Assembly: GCA_047602305.1 (NCBI GenBank)
Contig: JASGHO010000001.1
Span: 930,001 to 994,000, forward strand
Reading direction: 5' to 3'
DNA: 64,000 nucleotides
Origin: Ancrocorticia sp047602305
GTDB taxonomy: Bacteria > Actinomycetota > Actinomycetes > Actinomycetales > Actinomycetaceae
Shown here: one piece after another, positions 26,075 through 33,477 of the stretch
Position numbering within the stretch: the stretch's first letter is position 1
How the letters are laid out: each line of letters starts with the position of its first letter
Position numbers and translations under genes: made by a program
The notes under the pieces: model-generated
Database searches by the model: none
The model's input: only the letters and a program-made list of their open reading frames with translations
What the model was told of the DNA's origin: nothing

Positions 26075-26144
26075 AAAGAGGTCACAGAAGAGTGGAGAGG
26101 CCACGGCAAAAAACCGTGACCTCTCCATACAAACGTCACCTCTT
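26075..26144. repeat. Dispersed palindrome family C, copy 2
   Basis: About 70 bp with inner stem GGAGAGGCCACGG / CCGTGACCTCTCC and outer arms AAAGAGGTCAC / GTCACCTCTT. It matches 12050-12120 in length, arms and order. It lies downstream of rpmJ (minus strand) and may terminate that operon. Confidence 0.85.
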
Positions 26145-26263
26145 CGCGAGGAGAGCATTCACGAGGCGAGACTTAGCAAGGCGAGACGTGGCCCCACGAA
26201 CCACGCAGCCCTCGACGCACTGCCACAAGCCACGCAGCCCACGGCCCACGGCCCGCGAGCCAC

Positions 26264-26389
26264 TCAGCCCTTCTGGCGCCCCTTGAAGCGCGGGTTCTGC
26301 TTGTTGATGACGTAGATGCGGCCCTTGCGGCGCACCACCTTCGAGCCGGGCGCGGCGGCGAGGGACTTGAGAGAGGATCGAACTTTCAC
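26264..26389 (-). CDS. rpmJ: 50S ribosomal protein L36, cysteine-free paralogue
   Basis: 41 residues from GTG 26389 to TGA at 26264-26266. The sequence is typical L36: KVRSSLKSL, then VVRRKGRIYVINKQNPRFKGRQ. The zinc-binding Cys and His residues of the main L36 are absent, so it is the zinc-independent form. It starts one base after the stop of rpmE2, so the two are coupled. It is easily missed because of its size and GTG start. It belongs to the zinc-economy set together with L28, L33, S14 and L31 upstream. Confidence 0.93.
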   Translation of the reverse strand: MKVRSSLKSLAAAPGSKVVRRKGRIYVINKQNPRFKGRQKG

Positions 26390-26390
26390 G

Positions 26391-26639
26391 TCACTTCTCC
26401 CGTCCGTAGCGCTGCCAGAACTTCTCGACCCGCCCGGCGGTGTCCATGACGCGCTTCTTGCCGGTCCACATGGGGTGGGAGGCGGAAGAAACTTCGACGT
26501 CGATGACCGGGTAGGTATTGCCGTCCTCCCACTCGATCGTCTGCTTGGAGGTGACGGTGGAGCGGGTGAGGAACGCGAAGTCCGCGGATTTGTCGCGGAA
26601 AACGACGGGATGGTAGTCGGGATGGATACCTGGTTTCAT
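26391..26639 (-). CDS. rpmE2: 50S ribosomal protein L31, type B (zinc-independent)
   Basis: 82 residues: MKPGIHPDYHPVVFRDKSADFAFLTRSTVTSKQ..., and HPMWTGKKRVMDTAGRVEKFWQRYGREK at the end. Type B L31 lacks the CxxC zinc pair, as seen here. AAGGAAAAACA precedes the ATG at 26639. It is followed by rpmJ. A 359-base spacer with degenerate repeats separates it from rpsN upstream, so it may have its own promoter. Confidence 0.97.
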   Translation of the reverse strand: MKPGIHPDYHPVVFRDKSADFAFLTRSTVTSKQTIEWEDGNTYPVIDVEVSSASHPMWTGKKRVMDTAGRVEKFWQRYGREK

Positions 26640-26744
26640 TGTTTTTCCTTGGATATTTTTGACGACGGCGACGCCAGGGAGAGTTCACACCCCGCCCGGC
26701 GGTCATCGCGTGCGGATTGGGTCGGATACGAAGTCATCGGTGGG

Positions 26745-26975
26745 GCCAGAGAGACCCAGCCGAAGCTGAAGGCTCCACCCGGACCTGAAAACCCCAGCGG
26801 ACCTGAAAGCCCCAGCCGAACCGGAGAGACCCCGCCGGAGCTGAAAGTCCGAACCGGATCTGAAACCCCCAGCGGCCCTGAAAGCCCCGACAGGTCGGGG
26901 GAATCAGCGGACCAGAGAGACCCAGCCAGACCAGAGAGACCCAGCCAGACCTGAAAACCCCAGCCGAGCCGGCGA
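26745..26975. repeat. Degenerate short tandem repeats in the rpsN-rpmE2 spacer
   Basis: The 359-base interval 26640-26998 holds no real gene but many variants of a roughly 15-18-base unit, such as GACCTGAAAACCCCAGC and GGACCTGAAAGCCCCAGC, mixed with GAGAGACCCAGCC units. The plus-strand frame across it gives a repetitive Pro/Glu/Ser peptide that is probably not made. Confidence 0.75.
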
Positions 26976-26998
26976 GAATCAGCCGAGCACCACGCCCG

Positions 26999-27304
26999 TC
27001 ACCACGACGACTTCTTCACGCCCGGCAGTTCGCCGGAGAGTGCGGCTTCGCGGAACTTGACGCGCGATTGTCCGAATTTGCGGAGGTAGCCGCGCGGGCG
27101 CCCGTCGGAGAATCCACGGTTGCGCAGGCGACTGGGCGAGGCGTCGCGCGGCAGCGCCTGCAACTTCTTGCGGGCAGCGGCCTTCTCCTCCTCGGAGGCG
27201 CTAACGCTGGAGACGATCCGCACCAGCTCTTCCCGGCGTTCCCGGTACTTGGCGACGATTTCGGCGCGCTGGTTGTTCTTTGCGATCTTCGATTTCTTGG
27301 CCAT
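26999..27304 (-). CDS. rpsN: 30S ribosomal protein S14, cysteine-free type
   Basis: 101 residues, the long zinc-independent S14. It opens MAKKSKIAKNNQRAEIVAKYRERREEL and carries the family block LPRDASPSRLRNRGFSDGRPRGYLRKFGQSRVKFRE. No CxxC...CxxC is present. Its ATG overlaps the rpmG stop by one base (TAATG), so L28, L33 and S14 are translated as one unit. Confidence 0.97.
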   Translation of the reverse strand: MAKKSKIAKNNQRAEIVAKYRERREELVRIVSSVSASEEEKAAARKKLQALPRDASPSRLRNRGFSDGRPRGYLRKFGQSRVKFREAALSGELPGVKKSSW

Positions 27305-27471
27305 TAGCGCACCTCCACGAATTCGACGTGCTTGCGAACCTTGGGGTCGTACTTGCGGATTCGCAGCCGCTCGGGCGTGTTGCGGCGATTCTTGGTGGTG
27401 ATGTAGCGGAAGCCCGTGCCTGCGGTGGACTGGAGGGTGATTTTGGGCCGTACGTCCTTGCTTTGTGCCAT
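27304..27471 (-). CDS. rpmG: 50S ribosomal protein L33, cysteine-free type
   Basis: 55 residues from ATG 27471: MAQSKDVRPKITLQSTAGTG followed by the RYITTKNRRNTPERLRIRKYDP core. Where zinc-binding L33 has two CxxC pairs there are none. The start overlaps the rpmB stop by one base. Upstream in-frame codons (to 27507) lie inside rpmB and were rejected. Confidence 0.97.
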   Translation of the reverse strand: MAQSKDVRPKITLQSTAGTGFRYITTKNRRNTPERLRIRKYDPKVRKHVEFVEVR

Positions 27472-27707
27472 TAGATTTTCTCTCCCCTCGCCAGGATGTC
27501 CTGGCACACTCGGTCGATGCCGAGCTTGTCGATGGTTTTGATGCCGCGCGGCGAAACTTGCAGCTTGACCATGCGCCCGAGTGAGGGCACCCAGTAGCGC
27601 TTGGTCTGCACGTTGACTTTCCAGCGGCGGCTGGTGCGCCGGTGGGAGTGCGACACCGATTTTCCGAATGAGGGCTTCGCCCCAGTAACTTGACAGTAAT
27701 TGCTCAC
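27471..27707 (-). CDS. rpmB: 50S ribosomal protein L28
   Basis: 78 residues, first gene of the minus-strand ribosomal paralogue operon. The blocks YCQVTGAKPSFGKSVSHSHRRTSRRWKVNVQ and GRMVKLQVSPRGIKTIDKLG are typical. Only one Cys remains, so it cannot bind zinc as the Cys-rich form does. A Zur-like box lies 13 bases upstream of the ATG, between this gene and the divergent COG0523-like gene. Confidence 0.96.
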   Translation of the reverse strand: MSNYCQVTGAKPSFGKSVSHSHRRTSRRWKVNVQTKRYWVPSLGRMVKLQVSPRGIKTIDKLGIDRVCQDILARGEKI

Positions 27708-27720
27708 GCGGCCATATTAG

Positions 27721-27739
27721 TAGTGATTATCGTTCTCAA
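27721..27739. promoter_or_regulatory. Putative Zur box
   Basis: Read on the minus strand the site is TTGAGAACGATAATCACTA, close to the actinobacterial Zur consensus (TGAnAAnGATnnTCA-like core). It lies between cysteine-free ribosomal protein genes and a COG0523-type gene, both classical Zur targets. Zinc-replete Zur would repress both directions. Confidence 0.8.
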
Positions 27740-27749
27740 CAAGTCTGTG

Positions 27750-27764
27750 TGACGTTCTACGTCA
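27750..27764. promoter_or_regulatory. Short inverted repeat near the COG0523-like start
   Basis: TGACG-TTCTA-CGTCA, perfect 5-bp arms, immediately before the GGAGG ribosome site of the plus-strand gene. It may be a second operator or a leader hairpin. Confidence 0.35.
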
Positions 27765-27780
27765 TGCCCGGAGGTTTTTC

Positions 27781-28821
27781 TTGCGCATCTCGGTTCTCAC
27801 TGCGGCCGATCCTCTCGTCCGCAGCATTGCCATCCTCTCGCTGTCCGACGTCGCCCCCGTCCTCTCCGTGGACCTCAACGACGACGGCACAATCCTCACC
27901 TACTCCACCGGTTTCGAGGAGAGCGTCACCGAGGTTCCCCTGGCCCATTCGTGCATCGCCTGCTCGCTGCGTCAGGCGATCATCCCGTTCCTGTTGGAGG
28001 TGCGGCCCGAGGACGTCATCCTGGCCCTGCCTCCTGCGGTCGAGTCGGCCACCATCGTTCCGCTCTTCTCCGACGACGTCGCCACGCTCGGCTGGTCCGT
28101 TACCTCCGTCACCCACGTCTGCGAACTCAGCCGCATCGCCGAGGAGTTGCTCTCCCACGTGTCACTGGCCGATCGTGGCATGGATCTCTTTGACGACGAC
28201 GAGCGCTGCGTGGGCGAAATCCAGCTGATGAACATTGGCTACAGCGATCTCACCGTCACCGCGGGCAATAGCGAGGCGGGAAGCGGCGCCACCGCGATGG
28301 ACCTCGTGGAGCATTTCCGTCCGCACGATTCGCTACTCATCCCCTCGCTCAGCGAGGTGACGCCCGAGGTTCTCTTCGCGGGTCAGCACGACGTCGAGTC
28401 TGCGATTCGCCGCATTCACCCGGCGACGACGGCGGCCTGGGGCGGCCCGAGCACTCACGGTGTCTGGACCTTGGATCTTTCTTCCGATCGGGCATTCCAT
28501 CCCGAGCGTTTCATCGACGCGTTGAGCGAGCTGTGTCAGGGTGAGGTGTGCGTGCGAGGCTGCTTCTGGCTACCCACCCGCCCGGATACCATCTGCGCGC
28601 TCAACGCCCACGGCGGCCTCATTACCTTTGGCAGTGCCGGGGACTGGAACGATGCTCCGCGCACCCACCTCATCGTCACCGGGACCGAGGATCCGCACTC
28701 GCGGGTCGATCGCCGCCCGCTCATCGAGGAGGCATTCTCCCGCTGCCTTCTCACCCAGGGCGAGTCAAAGTCGCTCTCGTGGGCGGGAGTCTCGGACGGC
28801 CTGGGCGACTGGTTCGAGTAG
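27781..28821 (+). CDS. COG0523/CobW-like protein without a P-loop, Zur-linked
   Basis: 346 residues from TTG 27781, with CCGGAGG at ideal distance. It aligns in outline with COG0523 metal-chaperone GTPases. A Cys motif HSCIACSLRQAI sits where GCxCC is usual, and a CobW C-terminal domain (residues about 235-330, GVWTLDLSSDRAFHPERFIDAL, RGCFWLPTRPD) is clear. The GTPase motifs are gone: the N-terminus reads VLTAADPLVRSIAIL where GxxGxGKT belongs, and no NKxD is seen. Zur-linked actinobacterial relatives beside ribosomal paralogues show similar loss. It could be a zinc-storage or regulatory partner of a true GTPase. A small hairpin follows the stop. Confidence 0.85.
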   Translation: MRISVLTAADPLVRSIAILSLSDVAPVLSVDLNDDGTILTYSTGFEESVTEVPLAHSCIACSLRQAIIPFLLEVRPEDVILALPPAVESATIVPLFSDDVATLGWSVTSVTHVCELSRIAEELLSHVSLADRGMDLFDDDERCVGEIQLMNIGYSDLTVTAGNSEAGSGATAMDLVEHFRPHDSLLIPSLSEVTPEVLFAGQHDVESAIRRIHPATTAAWGGPSTHGVWTLDLSSDRAFHPERFIDALSELCQGEVCVRGCFWLPTRPDTICALNAHGGLITFGSAGDWNDAPRTHLIVTGTEDPHSRVDRRPLIEEAFSRCLLTQGESKSLSWAGVSDGLGDWFE

Positions 28822-28827
28822 GACATT

Positions 28828-28844
28828 GCGCCAAGAAATGGCGC
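28828..28844 (+). terminator. Short hairpin after the COG0523-like gene
   Basis: GCGCCA-AGAAA-TGGCGC, 6-bp stem starting 7 bases after the stop codon. No T-tract. Confidence 0.4.
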
Positions 28845-28977
28845 CATGAGGCCAGTAGGCCGAAGCTAGGGCGCGCCCCCATGCTCGGCGATTATCGAAA
28901 AACGTGGTGATTGAACACATGCGTGGCAACCCAACACGCATGGTCACCAGAATGTGAATGCGCAACGTTCACATGCA

Positions 28978-29005
28978 GCGTGGGCGGCACTTGTGCCGCC
29001 CACGC
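28978..29005. terminator. Strong GC hairpin before the polyol operon 3' end
   Basis: GCGTGGGCGGCAC and GTGCCGCCCACGC form a 13-bp stem with a minimal loop. Smaller hairpins (CATGCGTG / CACGCATG at 28918-28942) precede it. The interval 28822-29112 has no gene. The hairpin probably ends transcripts from one or both sides. Confidence 0.7.
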
Positions 29006-29112
29006 GCTTGCTCGCCTTAACCTCGAGCCGATCGATCATGAATGTTGAGTGAGGAGCCAACGCGCTCGTTGCTCACCCCATTAATTCGTTCTTCACCTCA
29101 TCTATCCTTAGA

Positions 29113-30147
29113 TCACCCCATCATTGCCGAGGCAGCGAAGATGAGTGTGGTCAGCGGGAAGATGGCGAATGCCGGAGGATCGATGTGGGTGTCACCATTG
29201 GCATTGGTGGCCCGCGAAAGTGCCTCGCACAGCACGGCCGAGATCCAACCGAACAGGCCCGCCAGTAGCAGCGGAACGATGAGCCCCGTGGAGGTCCATT
29301 CAGTCGGGTTCTGACCAGCGAAGTAGGGCGCGAACTTCAACGCCGCCACCGACCCAATGAGTGTCATGTGGTGGGTCACCGGGGTCTGCAGCCCCAGTGT
29401 GTTGAAGATCAGTGACACTGCCGAGATCGCCCAGCCGATGTTGGCCGCGTGCTGCACCACCGCACCGCCCGAGGGCTCGTAGGCGTACAGCACAATCATC
29501 AGGGTGGCGAAACCACTGAGGAGTCCGGAGACCACACCGAGAATCGAAGTGTGGGACCACTTCTCCTGGTAGCCCACCCAGTGCTTGTCACCAAACTCCT
29601 TGTTGTCGCCCACCCACATGAGCGGGCCCTGCTTGGTGGAGAACATGCCGGTGGTGCCATAGACGTAGCGCACCACAATGGAGACCACCACGATGGTCAT
29701 GGCAATGGTGTCCGTCGATCCGAGGATCTCGCGGTCGTAGTGGTTGGCCGCATCGGACACCAGCAGCGGTGGGATGAGGGCAAACACCTGGTTGACCAGG
29801 TAACCGATCATGCCACCGATGCCACCGACGATGTAGATGTCGATGTGATCACCGAAGGTGGTCAGTGGCGTCACCACGTCGCGGCCGTTCTTGCCGGCGG
29901 GCAGGTAGTTCTTCTTGGCGGCGTAGGCCACCGCGATCGCGCCACCGAGGAAGGCGATGTGCGGGCCCATGACCGGGCCGAATACCACCGCGTTCATGAA
30001 CGGTGCCACGTCCACCCCGCCGAGGTAACCGGAAAGTCCCACCAAGTAGAGGAAACCGGTCATGATGAAGGCGGTCTGTCCGCCAATTGCTGCGCCGAAT
30101 GCGCCGCCGCCGAAGGCGGCGATCAGCCATAGAGGATCAATGCTCAC
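29113..30147 (-). CDS. Multi-pass membrane protein, putative polyol/sugar transporter
   Basis: 344 residues from GTG 30147 (AAGGACAAC upstream); longer frames run into noise. It is strikingly Gly-rich with about nine or ten hydrophobic spans, starting IDPLWLIAAFGGGAFGAAIGGQTAFIMTG and including GPVMGPHIAFLGGAIAV, DIYIVGGIGGMIGYLVN and LGLQTPVTHHMTLIGS. It is the last gene of an operon for polyol dehydrogenation and ketohexose phosphorylation, and no ABC or PTS transporter belongs to that operon. I do not recognise the family. Transport of the operon's substrate is inferred from position only. Confidence 0.75.
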   Translation of the reverse strand: MSIDPLWLIAAFGGGAFGAAIGGQTAFIMTGFLYLVGLSGYLGGVDVAPFMNAVVFGPVMGPHIAFLGGAIAVAYAAKKNYLPAGKNGRDVVTPLTTFGDHIDIYIVGGIGGMIGYLVNQVFALIPPLLVSDAANHYDREILGSTDTIAMTIVVVSIVVRYVYGTTGMFSTKQGPLMWVGDNKEFGDKHWVGYQEKWSHTSILGVVSGLLSGFATLMIVLYAYEPSGGAVVQHAANIGWAISAVSLIFNTLGLQTPVTHHMTLIGSVAALKFAPYFAGQNPTEWTSTGLIVPLLLAGLFGWISAVLCEALSRATNANGDTHIDPPAFAIFPLTTLIFAASAMMG

Positions 30148-30248
30148 GTATGTTGTCCTTCGTTCACAAGGGATAACCAGCGTCGAGGTCGCCGAGAGGC
30201 CATGGCTCACGACAAGATGTCGCGGCCACACCTCTCGGCACGCCCAAC

Positions 30249-31670
30249 TTAGACCGGGTAGCCCAGCGCCTTCTTGGCAGCGATGTGCTGCTCCATGATT
30301 TCCGGATGCGATCCGAAGGAGGGCACCTCGTAGTACTCGTGCTCCCAGGTGGGGAACTCGCCCGTCACCGCGGCCACGGCCTGCATGGCTGCGCCCACGG
30401 TGACGTATTCGCTGGGATCGGGGATGACCACCGGGATGGGCGTGACCTGGGTGAGGATCTGCTGCACCGCACGGTTGCGGGCCGCCCCACCAATGACGAA
30501 GAGTCGGTTGATCGGGATTCCCAGATCGGTCACGGCATCGAGCGCCACCACCATTCCACACACCATGCCCTCGACGAAGGCCCGAGCAAGATTGCGGGGT
30601 GTGGCGTTCTCCAACGACAACCCGTGGATGCTGGCTCGCGCCGTGGGGATGGAGGGGGTGCGCTCGCCCTCGAAGTAGGGAAGCAAGGTGATGCCACCGG
30701 CACCGGGTTCGCAGCGGCGCGCCAAGAAGGAAATCTCGTCGTGGTCGCGGCCAAGGATGCGTGTGGCCGCATCCAGGTCGCGTGCGGCATTGAGCGTTGC
30801 CGCCATGGGCAGCAGGTCGCCGGTGCAGTCGGCGTAGGAGGAGACGATTCCCGAGGGGTCGTTGATCACCCTGTTGGCGCGGGCGAACACCGTGCCCGAG
30901 GTGCCGAGGGACATGATGCCGTCGCCCACCTCAAGACCGAGGGCGAGAGCGCCCAGGGCGTTGTCACCGCCACCCACACCGAGCGGAATCCCGGGAGGAA
31001 TGCCGGGCAGGCCGTGGCCGGTCACTCCGGCAGAATCGCGAGGCCCGAGGATCTTGGGAAGGATCACCCTCTTGCCGAGACCAATCTCGAGCAGCTCCTC
31101 GTCCCAGCAATCCTTTTCAGCCGACCAGTAACCGGTACCCGAGGCATCAGAACGATCGGTGGTCAGCTCGTCCAGCTTGGGATTCTCAGGTCCGAATCCA
31201 CGCAAACGCCACGTGAGGTAGTCATGCGGCAGGCAGATGGCGGCGGTGCGATCGGCATTTTCCGGCTCGTTGTCCCGCAGCCAGCGCGCCTTGGCCACGG
31301 TGGAGGCCACCACCAGCGGGCATCCGGTGCGGCGAATCCACTCTTCGAAGCCAAGCTCGGCATTCAGGGCGTCGATCGAGGGTGCACAGCTGGTGTCATT
31401 CCACAGCATCGCGTCACGGATGACGCGCCCGTCCTTGTCCAGGCAGATCATGCCCTGCATCTGGGCACCGATGGAGATGGCGTCGACGTCGGCCAAACCA
31501 CCCGCACCAATGAACGCCTCCAGCAGGGCGTTCCACCACCGCTCCGGGTTGACTTGAGTGGCTACCGGGTGGGAGGAGCGTCCGATGCGCACGATGGCGC
31601 CGGTGTTGACGTCTCGGATGGTGGCCTTACAGCTCTGAGTCGAGGAATCGACTCCCGCAACAAGCTTCAT
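30249..31670 (-). CDS. FGGY-family carbohydrate kinase (xylulokinase-like)
   Basis: 473 residues. It phosphorylates a ketose with ATP. The N-terminal ATPase strand VAGVDSSTQSCKATI, the substrate motif ISIGAQMQGMICLDKDG, and the C-terminal phosphate loops GIMSLGTSGTVFA and LFVIGGAARNRAVQQIL identify the family. ATG 31670 (AAAGGAACG upstream) overlaps the aldolase stop by four bases. Xylulokinase is the nearest name. With a PfkB kinase and a class II aldolase in the same operon, a ketohexose such as tagatose or fructose is an equally likely substrate. Confidence 0.9.
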   Translation of the reverse strand: MKLVAGVDSSTQSCKATIRDVNTGAIVRIGRSSHPVATQVNPERWWNALLEAFIGAGGLADVDAISIGAQMQGMICLDKDGRVIRDAMLWNDTSCAPSIDALNAELGFEEWIRRTGCPLVVASTVAKARWLRDNEPENADRTAAICLPHDYLTWRLRGFGPENPKLDELTTDRSDASGTGYWSAEKDCWDEELLEIGLGKRVILPKILGPRDSAGVTGHGLPGIPPGIPLGVGGGDNALGALALGLEVGDGIMSLGTSGTVFARANRVINDPSGIVSSYADCTGDLLPMAATLNAARDLDAATRILGRDHDEISFLARRCEPGAGGITLLPYFEGERTPSIPTARASIHGLSLENATPRNLARAFVEGMVCGMVVALDAVTDLGIPINRLFVIGGAARNRAVQQILTQVTPIPVVIPDPSEYVTVGAAMQAVAAVTGEFPTWEHEYYEVPSFGSHPEIMEQHIAAKKALGYPV

Positions 31671-32530
31671 GATGCGTTCCTTTCCTTGGTTCCTGCCGCT
31701 CCCGTGTACAGGTTGAGGAGGCGCGCAACTTCTTGCTCCATTGCTGTTGCTGCAGGTGTGGTCCATTTGCGAGTGTCCACCAGCTCCGGCTTCTCTGCCA
31801 GAACTGAACGGACGGTTGAGGTAAATACGTGGTTGAGGTGGGTGGAGACGTTGATCTTCGTCATGCCGTGCTCGATAGCTAGCACCATGTTCTCATCGCT
31901 AACTCCGGAGGAACCGTGCAACACCAGCGGCACCGGCACCCTCGCGGCGATTCGCGAGATGAGGTCGAGATCCAACGCGGCGTCTCGCGAGGTCATGGCG
32001 TGGGAACTTCCCACCGCCACGGCCAGCAGGTCCACACCGGTATCGGCGACGAACTGGGCGGCGTCGTCGGGATCGGTGCGCACGCCGGGGGCATGCACGC
32101 CGTCCTTTCCTCCCACTTCACCAAGTTCGGCCTCGATGGTGATTCCGGCGTCGTGGCACCAGTGGGCCACCTGCGCCGTCACCGCGCGGTTCTCCTCATC
32201 GGGAAGATGCGAGCCGTCGTACATGATGGAGGTGAATCCCAGATCGATCGCTTCGCGGATGAGTTTGAGATCATCGGCGTGATCGAGGTGGACTCCCACT
32301 CTCGCGGTGCTGCTTTTCGCAATGTCCAGTGTGGCCAGCGCGATCGGCTTCAGCCGCCCGCCATGGAACTTCACGGCGTTCTGCGAGATCTGCAAAATGA
32401 CCGGTTGGCCAGTCTGTTCAGCTGCGGCAACGATGGATTCAGCGTTTTCCAGGTGGATCACGTTGAATGCTCCCAGGCCCTGTAGGCGGGCGCGGCGTTC
32501 CTCAGCTAGTTTTCCTAGTGGAGCAAGCAT
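31667..32530 (-). CDS. Class II fructose/tagatose-bisphosphate aldolase
   Basis: 287 residues. Zinc-dependent aldolase that cleaves ketose 1,6-bisphosphate to triose phosphates. Visible motifs are FNVIHLENAESIVAAAE, the zinc histidine region VGVHLDHADDLKLI, EAELGEVGGKDG, and the later His in VPLVLHGSSGVSDE with GMTKINVSTHL. The shortness and the GatY/KbaY-like pattern favour the tagatose-bisphosphate subgroup over glycolytic FbaA, but this is not certain. It overlaps the PfkB gene by one base and the FGGY kinase by four, so it is in the middle of a tight operon. Confidence 0.92.
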   Translation of the reverse strand: MLAPLGKLAEERRARLQGLGAFNVIHLENAESIVAAAEQTGQPVILQISQNAVKFHGGRLKPIALATLDIAKSSTARVGVHLDHADDLKLIREAIDLGFTSIMYDGSHLPDEENRAVTAQVAHWCHDAGITIEAELGEVGGKDGVHAPGVRTDPDDAAQFVADTGVDLLAVAVGSSHAMTSRDAALDLDLISRIAARVPVPLVLHGSSGVSDENMVLAIEHGMTKINVSTHLNHVFTSTVRSVLAEKPELVDTRKWTTPAATAMEQEVARLLNLYTGAAGTKERNAS

Positions 32531-33477
32531 TAAATGCCTTTCTTAACGATGTGTACTCCGGAAAGGAGTTGCTCGGCGGTCTCGTCGTCGATCTCGCCAG
32601 CAACCGGTGAGAGCACGGCGGCGGCGGACCACGCGACGGCTCTCTCGAGAGAGGCAGCCAACACTCGGCTGCGCTCGGCCCGGGAGGGGTTGTCCGCGAG
32701 CGCCAGCGCAATGGCGGCGACGACGGAGTCCCCTGCTCCCGTGGGATTTCCTGCGACGGGCACCGAGAGCCGGGCCGCGCAGAAGATTTCGGGTGTGTTC
32801 AGGCGCATGCCCTCGGCTCCGAGCGAGGTGAGGACGGCTCCCACGCCCCGCTCCAGTAGATTGGCCACGCCGTCGTCCAGGTCCTCGCAACCGAGCGCTT
32901 CGACGAGTTCGTCTCGGTTGGGTTTGAGGAGATCGGCACCTACGTCGGCTGCCGCCAGGAGTGCCGGTCCGGAGGTATCGACGACGACGACGGCGCCCCG
33001 CTCGCGTAGTTCGCTCACCAGGTAGGCGAGGTGCTCGGGTTCTTCCCGGTGGGGCAGCGATCCGGAGATGGTGACGACATCCCCGGGTTCCACGTGGGAG
33101 AACAGCGTCTGGGCGAGGCGCCGCCAGTCCTGGGCGCTTTGGTTGGCGCCGGGTTCGTTGAACATGGTGGTGTCGGAGCCGTCAACGACGGCGATGGTGC
33201 GCCGAGTTTCGGCTTCCACCGTGGTCCAGCGCTGCACGATGTTTGGGCTGATGCGTGCTAGATCGGCCCGCATCTGGTCGCCGGTGCGTCCCCCGAGAAA
33301 GCCGTAGACGGCCACCTCTCCGCCGGCTGCGGCCGCCAGCCGAGCCACGTTGACTCCTTTACCGCCGGGGCGCGAGGTCACGGCGGCCACTCGGTTGACT
33401 CCGTGCAGGGCTACGGGATGGGTCAAGGAGTAGGTGACGTCAAGGGCCGGGTGCGGGGTCACCGCGTGAACCGTCAT
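32530..33477 (-). CDS. PfkB-family sugar kinase (1-phosphofructokinase/tagatose-6-phosphate kinase type)
   Basis: 315 residues. The start of family LacC/FruK is clear: VTPHPALDVTYSL and RPGGKGVNVARLAAAAG. The anion-hole and catalytic motif is GNPTGAGDSVVAAIALAL, with the base Asp in GAGDS. ATG 33477 overlaps the dehydrogenase stop by four bases. It would make the bisphosphate that the next gene, a class II aldolase, cleaves. Which phosphosugar it uses cannot be read. Confidence 0.92.
   Translation of the reverse strand: MTVHAVTPHPALDVTYSLTHPVALHGVNRVAAVTSRPGGKGVNVARLAAAAGGEVAVYGFLGGRTGDQMRADLARISPNIVQRWTTVEAETRRTIAVVDGSDTTMFNEPGANQSAQDWRRLAQTLFSHVEPGDVVTISGSLPHREEPEHLAYLVSELRERGAVVVVDTSGPALLAAADVGADLLKPNRDELVEALGCEDLDDGVANLLERGVGAVLTSLGAEGMRLNTPEIFCAARLSVPVAGNPTGAGDSVVAAIALALADNPSRAERSRVLAASLERAVAWSAAAVLSPVAGEIDDETAEQLLSGVHIVKKGI

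Noticed and set aside
26316..26954. 212-codon plus-strand frame over rpmE2 and the spacer
   Set aside because: It is antisense to L31 and L36 and turns into a Pro/Glu/Ser repeat produced by the DNA repeats. There is no ribosome site.
30285..32282. 665-codon plus-strand frame
   Set aside because: It is a shadow of the kinase and aldolase genes on the other strand, with a His/Arg/Gly-rich translation typical of antisense GC-rich DNA.
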